A DNA stretch of 64,000 nucleotides from Amphirosellinia nigrospora. Its lineage: Eukaryota; Ascomycota; Sordariomycetes; Xylariales; Xylariaceae. The first letter of the stretch is position 1, and each line of letters starts with the position of its first letter. The stretch lies in NCBI GenBank assembly GCA_004123355.1, contig SCHM01000001.1:6068001-6132000 (forward strand). Reading direction: 5' to 3'. The translations under genes and the position numbers were made by a program. Below are positions 49,052 through 60,711 of the stretch, in pieces. The notes below the pieces were generated by a model. The model did no database searches and had not been told where the DNA came from. It saw only the letters and a list, made by a program, of their open reading frames with translations.

Positions 49052-51624
49052 AAAATGCATCTTTATTGAGGGACTCGGTTGATCTTCTGGGCAGAAACCT
49101 ACTGTTCTAGAAAGTCTAATAAATAAATACCAATGCTTGACAATTCTCTATGTGTCGCCTCCGTTGCAAACTCTGCGTTGCCAGGCTAAACGCGAAAGGA
49201 GTCAACGGGCAGCCGAACCTTTCACGGAGTCTTTCGATAAAGTTTTCATTGCGGATATTCAGCAAGTCATTACAAAGTTTGCTACAACCATTCCAACCAG
49301 CAACCCGCCTACCTACTACATAAGCTCTGTAACTGCGACTGTTTTGTGTCTTGTTGTAGTATATTTACTGTTTCCATGTGTCAGCAATGAATACAATGCC
49401 CTCTCACTAATCATATTGAGACCCGTTTCCACACGAGGCAAGGCACAGGGTACACAATAAAGAACAGAGGAACTTCTGTATGTAGCCATATATGCCCATG
49501 AGGGTGGTTTTAAGGCCTTCGCATAAGAAAAGAATCGATAGTCCACTCACCTATCACGGGGTTCTGGCACTCGTTAATAACCAATATCCATAGCATCAAC
49601 CTAGCAACTTAATAATACTGATTTTCAACTTTCAAGTCCACAGAAATGATGTCTTCTCATTGGTATATTAGATTCAGCATTCTAGCAAACATGGAATTAA
49701 CAATATCCTAACAAGTAATCGAGTACCGTCTCACTCATTCAAATTCCTGAGCTTATCCTGCCCTTGGATTCTTCTTATTGACTCTGTCCAGCTACTTCCT
49801 CTGCGAAACGCTGCGATGATGCGGCACAGGCTTTTGTTCTTGTTTTAGCTTCCGGGTGGCTTTTATAATGTTTCGAGGTGAGATCCCAATATTCTGGCAC
49901 GAGTGTTGGCTGCCCAGGTATGAAACAAAAAGCAAGCTTGTTAGGTACACTCAGAATACGGCTAAACAGTCAAACGCTCAGTATGTCATGAGTTGCCGAT
50001 TCACTTGTTCACTGACGCATTCTTAGATTTGCCATTCGTCTAAATACCACTATCCTAGAGAGGCAACGATGTAATAAGAACCAATCTAAATTCATATGTC
50101 TCTTACGATGTAGATGTAATATGTGGCGTGCGGCTGTACGCAGCCTCAGATAATCTCCATCTCCGTCTTTGGATCGAACCTGGATGGATTGTCTCGGTAA
50201 AAGTCACCACGTGTACTTGGCCTTAAAATAAATTTAATCATTAAAAAAGACTTCAAATTTCCTACAGCCCGTTCTCCGGTACTCGACCCGGGTTAGATGA
50301 GCTATCCAGAGGCTACAATAAACATGGAACGGGTATGTTCGCAGAAACAATCAGGCTAACCGACTCATTACGCAGAGGCATTGTTTCACGCTCTTGCGGC
50401 AAGGGTGGTAGTGAGGCGTACTAGCCTACTATCTCGCGATCCTACCTTATAACTTCGTTGTAACCACACCTGTAGCATCGACGCTGCTAAATATACGCAC
50501 CCACATACAGCCTGGTCCCTAGGAACGACGAGTTTCGCCAGGCGACCACGCCTACCGGAGATAGCAAAACGGTCCCGAAGATTCGTTCGCATTCCGAATG
50601 AAATATGATCGTCGCTTCCCATCTACGATTCCGCATACATATCTCCAACACCTGATCATCTCGGAGAAGATCTTACTGGTAAGTGGCAGGTATCATTACA
50701 CCTACTAGCGGTGGACCTGCGAGTTGCGCGCAGAGTAACTCTCATCAGACCTTGCTCGATCGAATCGAGAGATCGTCGCCTTGCCTCGAGTCTACATATT
50801 GTGTATACCGTAGAGGAGGAGGAGAGGAGCTGCGCTGCGCGAATGAGGCACACATGCAGTCCAGGGTAGTCGCAAACCATGTGCCGCAGGGTGGTGCGTG
50901 TAGAATGCCCCCCTCATTTATGGGTTCGAGAGCGGGTTTTTACCCCTTGAAGGATGAGAAGGGCCATACATTGTACATTACGCATGTTGACGGGCAGACG
51001 AATAGATAACCAGGTCCCGATGCTGCAAGTTCCTTAGTCTGGGAGAATCCTTCGCGGCAGATACATGATGAGATATCGACGCCTGTGGATCTATGTACGT
51101 ATGTTTGCAAAGAAGGTATATGTGAGTTGGGTCGACCGTACAGCTATTTGGAGTAAGTACATGGATAAGCAGGCTCTCGCGCGCAACATGTGCTGCGCCC
51201 TTATGTTACCTAAGTAAGACGAAGTGTGACATGCAGGCAAATGATAAATATGTATTAAGACTTGTGGCCGTGTCTAACATTTATACAAGGCTCAATGATA
51301 GTAGAGCATTAATCGGAGTCAAACTCGATGATGTGATGCGTCTTGTCTGGCCGGTCTTCATGATTGGTTTGACAGGCGACCATCAATCCAGCCGGCATCA
51401 TTTCATCTACATTTCTGTAAGTGTGGTGGAAATGTTACTCAATGCTTCCTTAAGGATCTCCTCCAAGCTGCACGTCGAATCCCGCAACAGTTGGATACGA
51501 CCGTAACGTACACCCTCGAACCCTTGTGTACATTTCTATTGGTCAGACTACCATATTTCTCCCAACGCCACCATCGGATCAGCGCCATTCGTAATCCGGT
51601 TCTGATCCGGGAAGGCGATTTAAG

Positions 51625-51641
51625 GTGTGTGTGTGTGTGTG
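51625..51641. repeat. (GT)n microsatellite
   Basis: Eight GT units in non-coding DNA. Confidence 0.9.
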
Positions 51642-53749
51642 GTAAGTAGATAGTCAGCTGGCTTAGGAAATTTGGCGGATAGCCGTCGGCGATGGTGTGG
51701 TGGTAGAGGGTTTGATATGCCTTGCTCATCGACGAAGACGTTTATGCACCTACGGCACCTCATTGGATCTCTTGTTAATTCGTCTGTCGTTACGGAATGG
51801 CCATGTAACGACCGGCTTGACTTGGCATTTGGCCCAGCTGAAAGCGGGAGCTCGGAATATGCAGTGTTGGATGCGGCCTACCTCTCGATAGCCAATGACC
51901 ACTCTAAACTAATCGTAATGAGATCATAAAAATCGATTCGAATATGTCCGATGAATAGGCCATTGTGCCTCAACTAACACGTCAATTATGATACATAAGT
52001 AAAAACTTATTCCAGGATAGGTAACATGTTTTCTGGCCGTGTGATCTACTCAATAGTCGCAACCCTAGGCGGACCAGAAGCAGACCGCAGTTTGCCACGT
52101 GCTTAACTAAAGATATGTGAGATGCAAGTCTCCCCAAAAAGGTGTCATATGAGGGTAAATTAAGCAACTACACTACGTGTGTGTAAGTAGGTCCAGAAGC
52201 AAGTGATCGAAAGCGGCATTGAAGGATCGACGACTTATCGCAAGTGCCGAGTGAGAGATGTCCATCTTGAAGCTGGTCTAACCAAATCTCTCAAACCACC
52301 TACTTGAAAGGGATCGAATCCTTCCGTCATACTCCCAGTCTTAGTGTTCACCATAGTGCATGTGTAGTCTGTCCCTTGTTGCGTCTAGTGTGATCGAGAA
52401 AACGGAAAAGATTGACTATGAATTGCCTGCATACAGCACCTTGAAAACCCCTGGATGGCACATCCCACGTGATTCCCATTTCGTTCTAGCTTCCGGTAAT
52501 ACCGACAAATGAACGAAGAGATCCAGCAATGTACTGGCAGGTGTGGCCAAATTTGTGATGATAATGCCTATGCTATCTCAGGTAACTACAGGCGCAGCCG
52601 GAGTCTACGGTAGATGGAGGTCAGCTCCGGAGAACCTGCTGATTCAATCAGATAAGAGGTAATGTAGAGTGAGCGCTTGTCCCTGACCCGACGGACCCAA
52701 GGTTGTCTAGAGTACCTACCCAGCGGATCCCGAACGCAGGAACGAACGATCCGTGTGGTATAGCGACGGCAACTATCGACTACCGTCGCCCAGGCTATGA
52801 TTCTAGTCCGGGTAGTGGCGGTGAGCAACGTCGCAGTGTTATTCAGATGGTCCGCGATTGGCGCGCGCGAGAGAGTCATGGATGTAACAGTATTTTATCT
52901 CTAATCTCTTATGACATAGGTAGTCCAGATAGGTAGGTAGGTATACTGAACGGAAGTAATTTACGGCCAAACGTCAGATACATGCGACCCGCGATCACGG
53001 TGCCCGGATTTCGCGCAGAGCGACGATGAGTGCGGATATATGTAATCTAGGGTTATGGCATCTCTCGGGTTTATGCTATTGTTAACATTCAGTTATATCG
53101 GAATCCTATGTGTCTGGACTTCAAAACAACTGATCCTCAAGATCGGGATGATCAGGGGAAATGGAAAAAGGGAACAGGGTTTATACTTGCACTAGAATGC
53201 TTGGTAGAGGGGCATGAGGGGTTGCATTTTCTCTTTATGGTAACATTTATTTATCTTTGGTACCTGCTATGTATACCATACCCAACCCCCTTGTTGAGCA
53301 GACGGCGTGGGTTCGAAGTTGAGATCACACTGAACCCCGTGTCCTGCCCATATGGAACTCCATATTAGTAGGTAATGTGTAAGCGAAATACCTGCATTCG
53401 CGAATGCGCCTGGAAACGGTCTAGGTTAGCTGCCCGTTACTGTTACTTGAGAGGAAAATTGCCGAGAGCACCTAGTCCACATGCGTTACTAGGGGTCCCC
53501 CACAAACAACTGTCCGAAAGCCGTTGTTACCGTTTTTTTCCCCTACGCGGTACGGTGTTGTACTTGTTAGTGTACCATGAAAGCGGCGGCACACATGGGC
53601 CAATAGCTGACTTGTTGGACCTGAGGTCAGATAACAATGTGACACTCATTAAAATAATTGTAATAAGATGTAGGTTGATGTCACATGGTTGATAGTGGCT
53701 GCGAACGTGAGGCGCGGCTTCGACTAAGGTACGTGTGTCTTTCGCGTCT

Positions 53750-55380
53750 TGGCCTAGGTAGAAATTGCTCTTTCTTTTCGGCCTATGGGGAGGGCCGAGT
53801 CAGTTCGGGATTATTGGCCTCAGGCTGACAAAGCCGAGTTGGCTAGTTCCGTTTGGTTTCGGGCTAATAAGCAGAACCGGTATATTTGTATGTGGTTTTC
53901 TTCATAGCTAAAGCTACTTCTGAAGAAGAAGCTGATCTAATATGTTCATAGGAGTGTATCGTCCTATCAATGAATCATTTCTAAGAATCAGTAATATAGT
54001 AAGATCTAAAATGTTGTCATCGCTTGTAACCAACAAACATATCAGTTTGGGGGAACGAGAACAGGGGGTTCATAGGTACCAAACGTTGGTCAGTACCTCT
54101 ACCGTCTAATTAAGAGGATGGGACAACCGTTTTGAAGTACACGCTCGGTACCACCAAGGAGCAAAAGACAACGTGATAAGGTCTCTTTTCCACGAACTGC
54201 GACCTCGAGAGGTTCCTGCAGTAGCTCACTTGGGCGCACTGACAACCTTAGTTGCCAACGCTCTGTCTTTGACGGGGCACATCTCACTAACAACTTGGCC
54301 AAGTCGAACGATTTCCACCGGCTAGTGGATTAACGCTACTCGACGGAGATAGGCCGGTGCCCCGGGCCAGGGTAATACTGTGTAGACTGGTCTGGTCTAC
54401 GCCCGGTAGACTAGGTTAGAGCATTGACACCCCGCCTACTCATGAAGAATTTGACTAACCTAGATGCATCTTGTCTTGCGTGGTCAAATCCTCCCTTCCA
54501 ATACTATTGGCAACGTGGGTTCAGGGTTAGGCCCGTGGAAGAGGTTACCGTACATCTCGGGAACAAGAGAATTTAAATCCCCGACTACAAGTACAAATGT
54601 GCCGTTCTGCCGAAAGTCATATACTATGTAGAATCCCTCGCACCCATGCTCGCTCGGTGCTCACAATTCTCTCAATTTGAGTAAGAAACAATAGAGGATT
54701 TTTCCACGTCGAAGGCGGGGCGGGAGGTTTTAGATCACCGGGGAGTCTCGGTACGGAACCGTGATCTGGTCGGGTGAAACACTCGTTAGCTCGATACATG
54801 ATAACTGGGAATTCCCATGGAACCCTCTACTGTAGATGCCGTATAGCCTTACTGGAAGAGAGTTAACCGGATTTATCGCGCGCTTATCCACGGCAATTTT
54901 AGCCGGGTACTCTCAATGTCTCCGTTTCCTGTGTCAATGGTGTTAGTCCTGAGCCTAGCGCCACGACGTCGGGGCTCTGTGCCGGCTTGTTCTATCGCTA
55001 CACTAGAGCTTTGACTATGCTTGTTGAGGATCCTGCATGAGCCTATGCATGTGTAATAGGCGCAACTGTGACAGCTTGTAAGATGGGTTTGACCAACATG
55101 GGCTCTATATCATGTTATGTATAGGCACTAGGGTTGGGCTAGTCAAGGTGAAGGGTAGGCCTGGATCCTGAAGCTTCAACGTGGAACCTGCTTTTGACTT
55201 TGTACGTGCGCAGGGGCCGTGGCATGGTGCGTTTCCGAGTGGCCGAAAGAGGTACCGTCTGCCATGTGGTGTTGTAGCATGCCAAGCTTTCGGCGATACC
55301 CAGTCAGGCAGGCGCTTTGCTCTGAAGAAACATGTTTCAGTCAGGTTTTGGCTAGGTCATTTGTGGTCGTGATGTCTATT
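53750..55380 (+). other. Protein-like but unassigned block
   Basis: Several + strand stretches have protein-like composition in different frames. Near 53780-53907 there is RDYWPQADKAELASSVWFRA, near 54108-54327 NRFEVHARYHQGAKDNVIRS onward, and at 55181-55372 EPAFDFVRAQGPWHGAFPSG onward. I recognise no family and found no terminal repeats. It could be a decayed gene or element, or chance. Confidence 0.2.
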
Positions 55381-55818
55381 TTCGAAGAGTACCAATAGCT
55401 CACGTTTGACGGTGCCTATATACTGGAACTCACATATTCGAATTAAAAACGCCACTCATCCTTCCTATTCTTTGAGACTACAAGGCTTGTCGAGTAACAA
55501 CTACTAACCAACTAGGTAACTCCTATCCCGATATCCATAGACGAATTATCGTGAGGCAATGACTACCTTGGTGGGGGGCTGTTGTGAACCACACCACCAG
55601 AGCACGCAATATAGCATAATCAATTGCGATGATTTGGAGAGACCATATATGGAACTGGATTGGTAATTAAAGAATATTACTGCCGGAAATAATGGATCAG
55701 TTGCTATGGCGTGCGGTTAACTTAACAGAGGTTGTGTAGAATATCCATAGAATATACAGTTTCTTACTATGATATATTAGAAGTTCGTGTACCTTTTATT
55801 AATTGCTATATGTTCATG

Positions 55819-57268
55819 ATGAGCCAAAATGGTAGTATCCAAAACCAAACCCCGATCAAAAGGGTCGCTGTGATCGGCGCGGGCATCAGCGGGGTAGTAT
55901 CAGCCGCCCACCTTACCAACGAGGGCTTCGAGGTAGCAGTCTTTGAGAGAACGGGCACGATAGGTGGCGTCTGGTGTTACGATGAGCGAGTCGATCAGGA
56001 TCCGCCGTTTCCGAATACTGCTCCGGGCCAAGATTGGACAGACGTTGAGACGGAAGGCCTGAGCGCCGCGGAAGCCTTGATTTTACATGGGCCTCCGGGA
56101 CCCTGTTACGCCGGCTTGAAAAATAACGTCCCGACGTCGCTCATGAAGAGCAGTCTTCTTGCTTGGCCGGAGGGAACAGAGGAATTCATCGACCAAGGTC
56201 GCATCGTTAGTTATTTGGAGGATATAGCCAGGTTGCACCACGTTACGGAGCATGTACAATTTCATACGCGAGTGGAGAGCGTCACGAAGCCGGTGGGTGA
56301 TGCACGGTGGACGGTTAAAACAAGTACGCTCCGGGTGGAAGAAAACAAGTTCTCAGTCTTGAAAAGAGACGAAAGCTTTGACGCCGTCGTGGTAGCGAGT
56401 GGCCATTACCATTTACCTTTCGTCCCGGATATCCGGGGTTGGCGGCTTGGAAACGCCGCTTTCCGGACCGGGTCATGCACTCCAAAAGCTATCGCACACC
56501 GGAGCCTTTCAGGGGCAAAACCGTTCTACTCGTGGGTGCGGGCGCTTCATCCTTGGACATCGCTCGGGAGGTTGATACCCTCGGAGGCAAAGTCTATCAG
56601 AGTAGACGCGAGTCGAAGTATGATCTTACTGCAAGTCGTCTCCCAGCGACAGTTAGGAGAGTTGCGATGGTTGCCGAGTTCATCATAGATGACATCAATG
56701 TGTCGCAAGCCCAATGCAACTGGGCGAATGCAGGGGCAATCCCGGGGAAGATTGTACTGGAAGATGAAACAACACTGGATAATATAGATTATGTGGTTAT
56801 TGCCACGGGATACATTACATCATACCCATTCCTGGGGGAGTTAGAGCAGCCATCGGTGGCGTGGGAAGACGCGGATGAGACGACAGTGATCACGGCTGAT
56901 GGTTATACGACTCACAACCTACACAAAGACGTCTTTTATATTCCTGATCCTACGTTAGTCTTCATTGGTGTCTCGCAGTTAGTTTCGACCTTTCACTGTT
57001 CGACTTCCAGGCGAGGGTGATGGCAAAGGTGCTCGCCGGCCACGTCCGGCTACCGGCCCAGTCTGTTATGAAGGCGGAGCAGAGAGACCGCAAGGCTCGT
57101 TTCCAGCCCGGAGACAGGTTTCACGCCCTCCTTCTAGGGGAGCAGGCTTACATTGCCGAGGTTCTGACGTGGGTGAATGCCGATCTGACGAGAAATGGTT
57201 TGGCCCCCATGGAAGGTATGGATGCGAAGTGGCTGATGGCCTACGATAAGTTTAGGGCCAACCGTTGA
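55819..57268 (+). CDS. FAD-dependent monooxygenase (FMO/dimethylaniline monooxygenase-like)
   Basis: Flavin-dependent monooxygenase of the FMO group, using FAD and NADPH to oxygenate a small molecule; the substrate is unknown. The first Rossmann motif is RVAVIGAGISGVVSAAHL, about residue 15. FERTGTIGGVW follows, then FDAVVVASGHYHLPFVPDI, FPDRVMHSKSY (FxGxxxHxxxY position, with Asp instead of Gly), the second dinucleotide fold VLLVGAGASSLDIAREV, and YVVIATGYITSYPFLGELE (the ATGY motif). The C-terminus is GMDAKWLMAYDKFRANR. I prefer the ATG at 55819 (MSQNGS); 55810 and 55816 are also in frame. It appears intronless. Two frame changes, near 56436 (four G, five needed) and 56992 (three T, four needed). 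The gene stands alone in a gene-poor area. Confidence 0.88.
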
Positions 57269-57896
57269 CAGAACCATCTTGATCTGAGGTGGCGGAGGAT
57301 CGTTCAGCGTTATTAATAGATTGAGACATCAAATGAGACTAGGTGAGGCTTATCGCTGTAGAGCACTTAGGACGTCGGTATTTAAAATTGTCGATCAGAT
57401 TCTAGTGGCCGATGATGCACACATAGGCGGGTGGACTAGTGGTGCGCCTCCCGCATTGTAGCGTAGTGTAGCTCGGTACCTAGGATCCTCATTCCTACGC
57501 AATTATATGTAAGTGAGAACTGATGCCTGGCTTGCGGGCATCGAGCGGGCTTGGCAGCGCTGTTCAAGTGTTCAAGTCGCGATGTGAATGAAATGGCCAT
57601 TACACGTGTTAGTGGACGTGAGGATCAGATGCATGGTCCTTTTTCTTCTTCTCTCAGTATACCTTCTACCACCGTGCACAGTGAATTTCGAGTTGGCGTA
57701 AATAGAAAAGTCTGACAAAGTTCCACTAGTAGAGAGGCTATGTGAGGCACTTGCATATGCAATGCAAAGCTCAGCTGCCTATGTAGCTGTCATGAAAGGT
57801 AATTTTAAGATTTCTATTCACGGTTGGGTTCGCCCCACTGACAAGAAGCCCTAAGATTATGGTACCGACACTGGATGAGATGGAGATCGTGATAGT

Positions 57897-57923
57897 CCCC
57901 GTTCCCCGTTCCCCGTTCCCGTT
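57897..57923. repeat. (CCCCGTT)n tandem repeat
   Basis: Three perfect 7-base units followed by one contracted 6-base unit (CCCGTT). The contraction is of the same kind as the homopolymer losses in the genes. Confidence 0.85.
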
Positions 57924-59779
57924 GACAAGTCAGCTTACATAAGAGAGAATAATGCCTAATGGATGGCCATACTACTAGTGTTGAACTACACAAAGGGTAT
58001 AAATGCTCAACTTTGTAAAAGGGGGCGCCTTAAGCCACAGAATGACCACACTGTCAAATTGATTTTGAATGCGTGTAGTTTGTATTCAGGGACCTCCTAT
58101 CATATGCGGGGCAGCTTTTGCAAAACAGTGGTAGAGACAACCTGCGTTTAGAGATTGCTCTTTAATTCTAATAGCCCCTGGTCTATAGCCCTGTGTTTTG
58201 TACCGAGCCTGTGGGTTTTCTCCGGTTGGTTGAACTGAACGACTATCTCAACCTCCGCGCTATACAGTATAAGCTACCTTCTAGGTAGTGTTGTGCAACC
58301 GAACTGGTCACAAACCTTTTGAAGCTGGAGGAATACTTATAACTGCTACATGTGGTTTGGCTTCAGGCACTACCTACTCTAAGCTTGGATAGACTATATA
58401 ATTCGAATGTCTGTCTAGCCTCACCTCTTTGTCCCTTCATGCGGCGTCTTCAAGTGACCGAACTTTTAGCTTATTAGAGCGAATATAGGTAGTTTCGTTC
58501 AGTAGAAATACCGAGATTGTATCATGACGGGGTAGCCCAGTAGTGTTTGTGGTAATATGATAATGGCGGGTTGCTCGCTTAGCTGGTTGTAGTAGAAATT
58601 TACAGTGCTCACAAGTAGATACCTACAGAGAGGAGGTACTTACTGTACAAAAGCGTTATTTACGTTTTTTTGACAGAAGAGGACTCTTCTTGATCCCTGC
58701 AACCACGCCATGGACCCTCAAAAAGGGTCTGTGCGAGAGTGCCGGGCGCATGGGCAGGGGTTGCTAACCTCTAGCCCTATCTGTTAATTTCAGTCTGCAA
58801 GTATATATCAAGTATTCTGACTCTCTGTGCCAATACCTCTAACGAAATGAGCGGCTATTAAAATGCTAGATATGTTGTGTAATGCATCTACACAACTCAT
58901 AGTAACCCGCACCAATCAGTAACAGAGTGACTGAGATGAGATAGCAGCTTGACAGTTGTGGCGAAGCGGGTCTCTGGAAATACATATATATAGGTGAAGT
59001 CATATAGGATCCAGGATGCGGTGTGGGGCGTACCAAGTCTAGACTATGCCAATTTTTACCAACTGCTTTCTAGGTACCTGGGTTTGTACCTCCCTAGGTA
59101 GTCTAAACTTGCTAGGTAGTGTATCGATCTTGACAGTTACCTACAAATTATCTGGGAGGTACTAAGGAGTTGCTTAAGTACGTAGCGTAGAAGAGGTAAA
59201 GGTATTATGAAAAGATACCTAGACAAGTATATGATGATATGTAGACAGATCTTTAAGACCTAAACGTCCACGTACATAGCAGATATACATATAGAGAGAG
59301 GGGTTCTATATGTACACTATAGTGATTGGGTTTATACCACGGTACTATGTTGAACCTGGTAGCATTTCGCCTGTCTTCTGTCTCACTGGCATATACAGGT
59401 ACATGAAGTACACTAATGTATTATCTAGTCTAATGTACGACCGGTGATAGGAAGGGGGGCACTTAAACGAGATACATCAAACTACCCACATCAGGTACTT
59501 TCAAGGTTATTTGGTACCTGTGTCTGTGGGACACGGGAATGGACGTATGTCCTTTCCACGTTCCCTCACCTTTAATTAGCTTGGGATCCCTCGGTTCTGT
59601 ACAAGCACGGTACTCCCCGAGTATTCTAACATCGGATATCCAACTTTTCCTCTCAGTCCTTCACTTACCATACACTAGACAGACATAGATCAATTGATTG
59701 TAGGTCATGGATGTCTGTGTCTCGCCTAATTTCTTGTCACTTGTCTTTGTCTTCTTTCCCATTGTCTCGGCTCTTTGAG

Positions 59780-59812
59780 TCAGCAGCAGCAGCAGCAGCA
59801 TCACCATCACCA
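59780..59812. repeat. (AGC)n/(ATC)n compound microsatellite
   Basis: About seven AGC units followed by CATCAC-type units, in non-coding DNA. Confidence 0.85.
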
Positions 59813-60711
59813 TATTCTCACTGGCTTCTCCTACACTACTTGAATATATTGTGACATCGTCAGAGTCTCTGGTAGAATCATTAGCCTGCCTCGTTATAAC
59901 TGGACCTTGCTCCACGTCGAGAAGTCGGTTCCCATTCACACCCTGACGGATCCTACCCAAGCAGGCCAGGCGACAGGGCGGTGCATGTCCAATATATCGC
60001 CGCTGACTGGGGGGTCGGATGAACAAAGACCAGGGCAATCTGCGCCCAGCAGCCGAAGAACCGTACCGTAGTAGAGAAGACGGCCTCTCCCTTTTCTGGG
60101 GTTCTCGACCCGAAATCCATCCCGATTGAAACCTCTCTTCCCTTTCCTGACCAGATACAACGCCTATCAGTATAGACTTGCCTGCATAACCCGAGTCAGA
60201 CGAACTCCAGCTCATTCATCATTTCGCGTGCGCCTATATGCTGCTGGTGCTTCGAGTAAGCCCAAGCCCGAGCCCACTCACTCGCTCATGCGATTCGTCA
60301 CCCAGTACTATCACTACCCCTTGGCTTGAGTGATACCTACCTTAAAGTGTTACCCAGGCGCCGTCACATAGTCGCCATACAGCCGCCACCGTCGACCTGA
60401 CTAACGCGCACCCATATAATCGCACAGACACAGAGAAGAGCATCCTTCCCTTCGAAGCCACACCATCCCTCGACCTGCTGAGCGTCGGGACATGCGCCAT
60501 CGTCCTTCGCCAGTCTTTTTGTTACAGCATTGAGAATACCACCCTTTGAAACAGCCTTCCAGGGGGACGCCCAACGAGGTGTGACACAGTCCCTACCGCG
60601 CATCCTCATATCTATTTGCTGGGACAACCCCACGCATTTTGGTACCTCATTCATCCCTCTTTTCCCTTCTTACTAGTATACACATCATACCTTGTCAACA
60701 CCTATCGCCAC

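Larger units (their letters stand above)
49052..55809. other. Gene-poor stretch
   Basis: 6.8 kb without a recognisable gene. A (GT)n tract lies at 51625-51641. Some protein-like stretches occur between about 53750 and 55380; they are described separately. The 108-codon frame at 50683-51009 shows no motif. Confidence 0.5.
57269..60711. other. Gene-poor stretch upstream of the RING-PH-VWA gene
   Basis: 3.4 kb with (CCCCGTT)n at 57897-57923, many TACCTA/CCTAGG words (about 59070-59130) and (AGC)n at 59780-59800. A minus-strand ATG frame of 184 codons (60215-59661) includes a repeat-derived MVMVMLLLLLL segment; I do not accept it as a gene. The part after about 60300 is probably promoter and 5' UTR. 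Confidence 0.5.

Noticed and set aside
59661-60215. 184-codon ATG frame on the minus strand upstream of the RING-PH-VWA gene
   Set aside because: Its distinctive segment comes from the AGC/ATC microsatellite; the rest is Arg/Ser-rich without a motif. Probably chance, in a promoter region.
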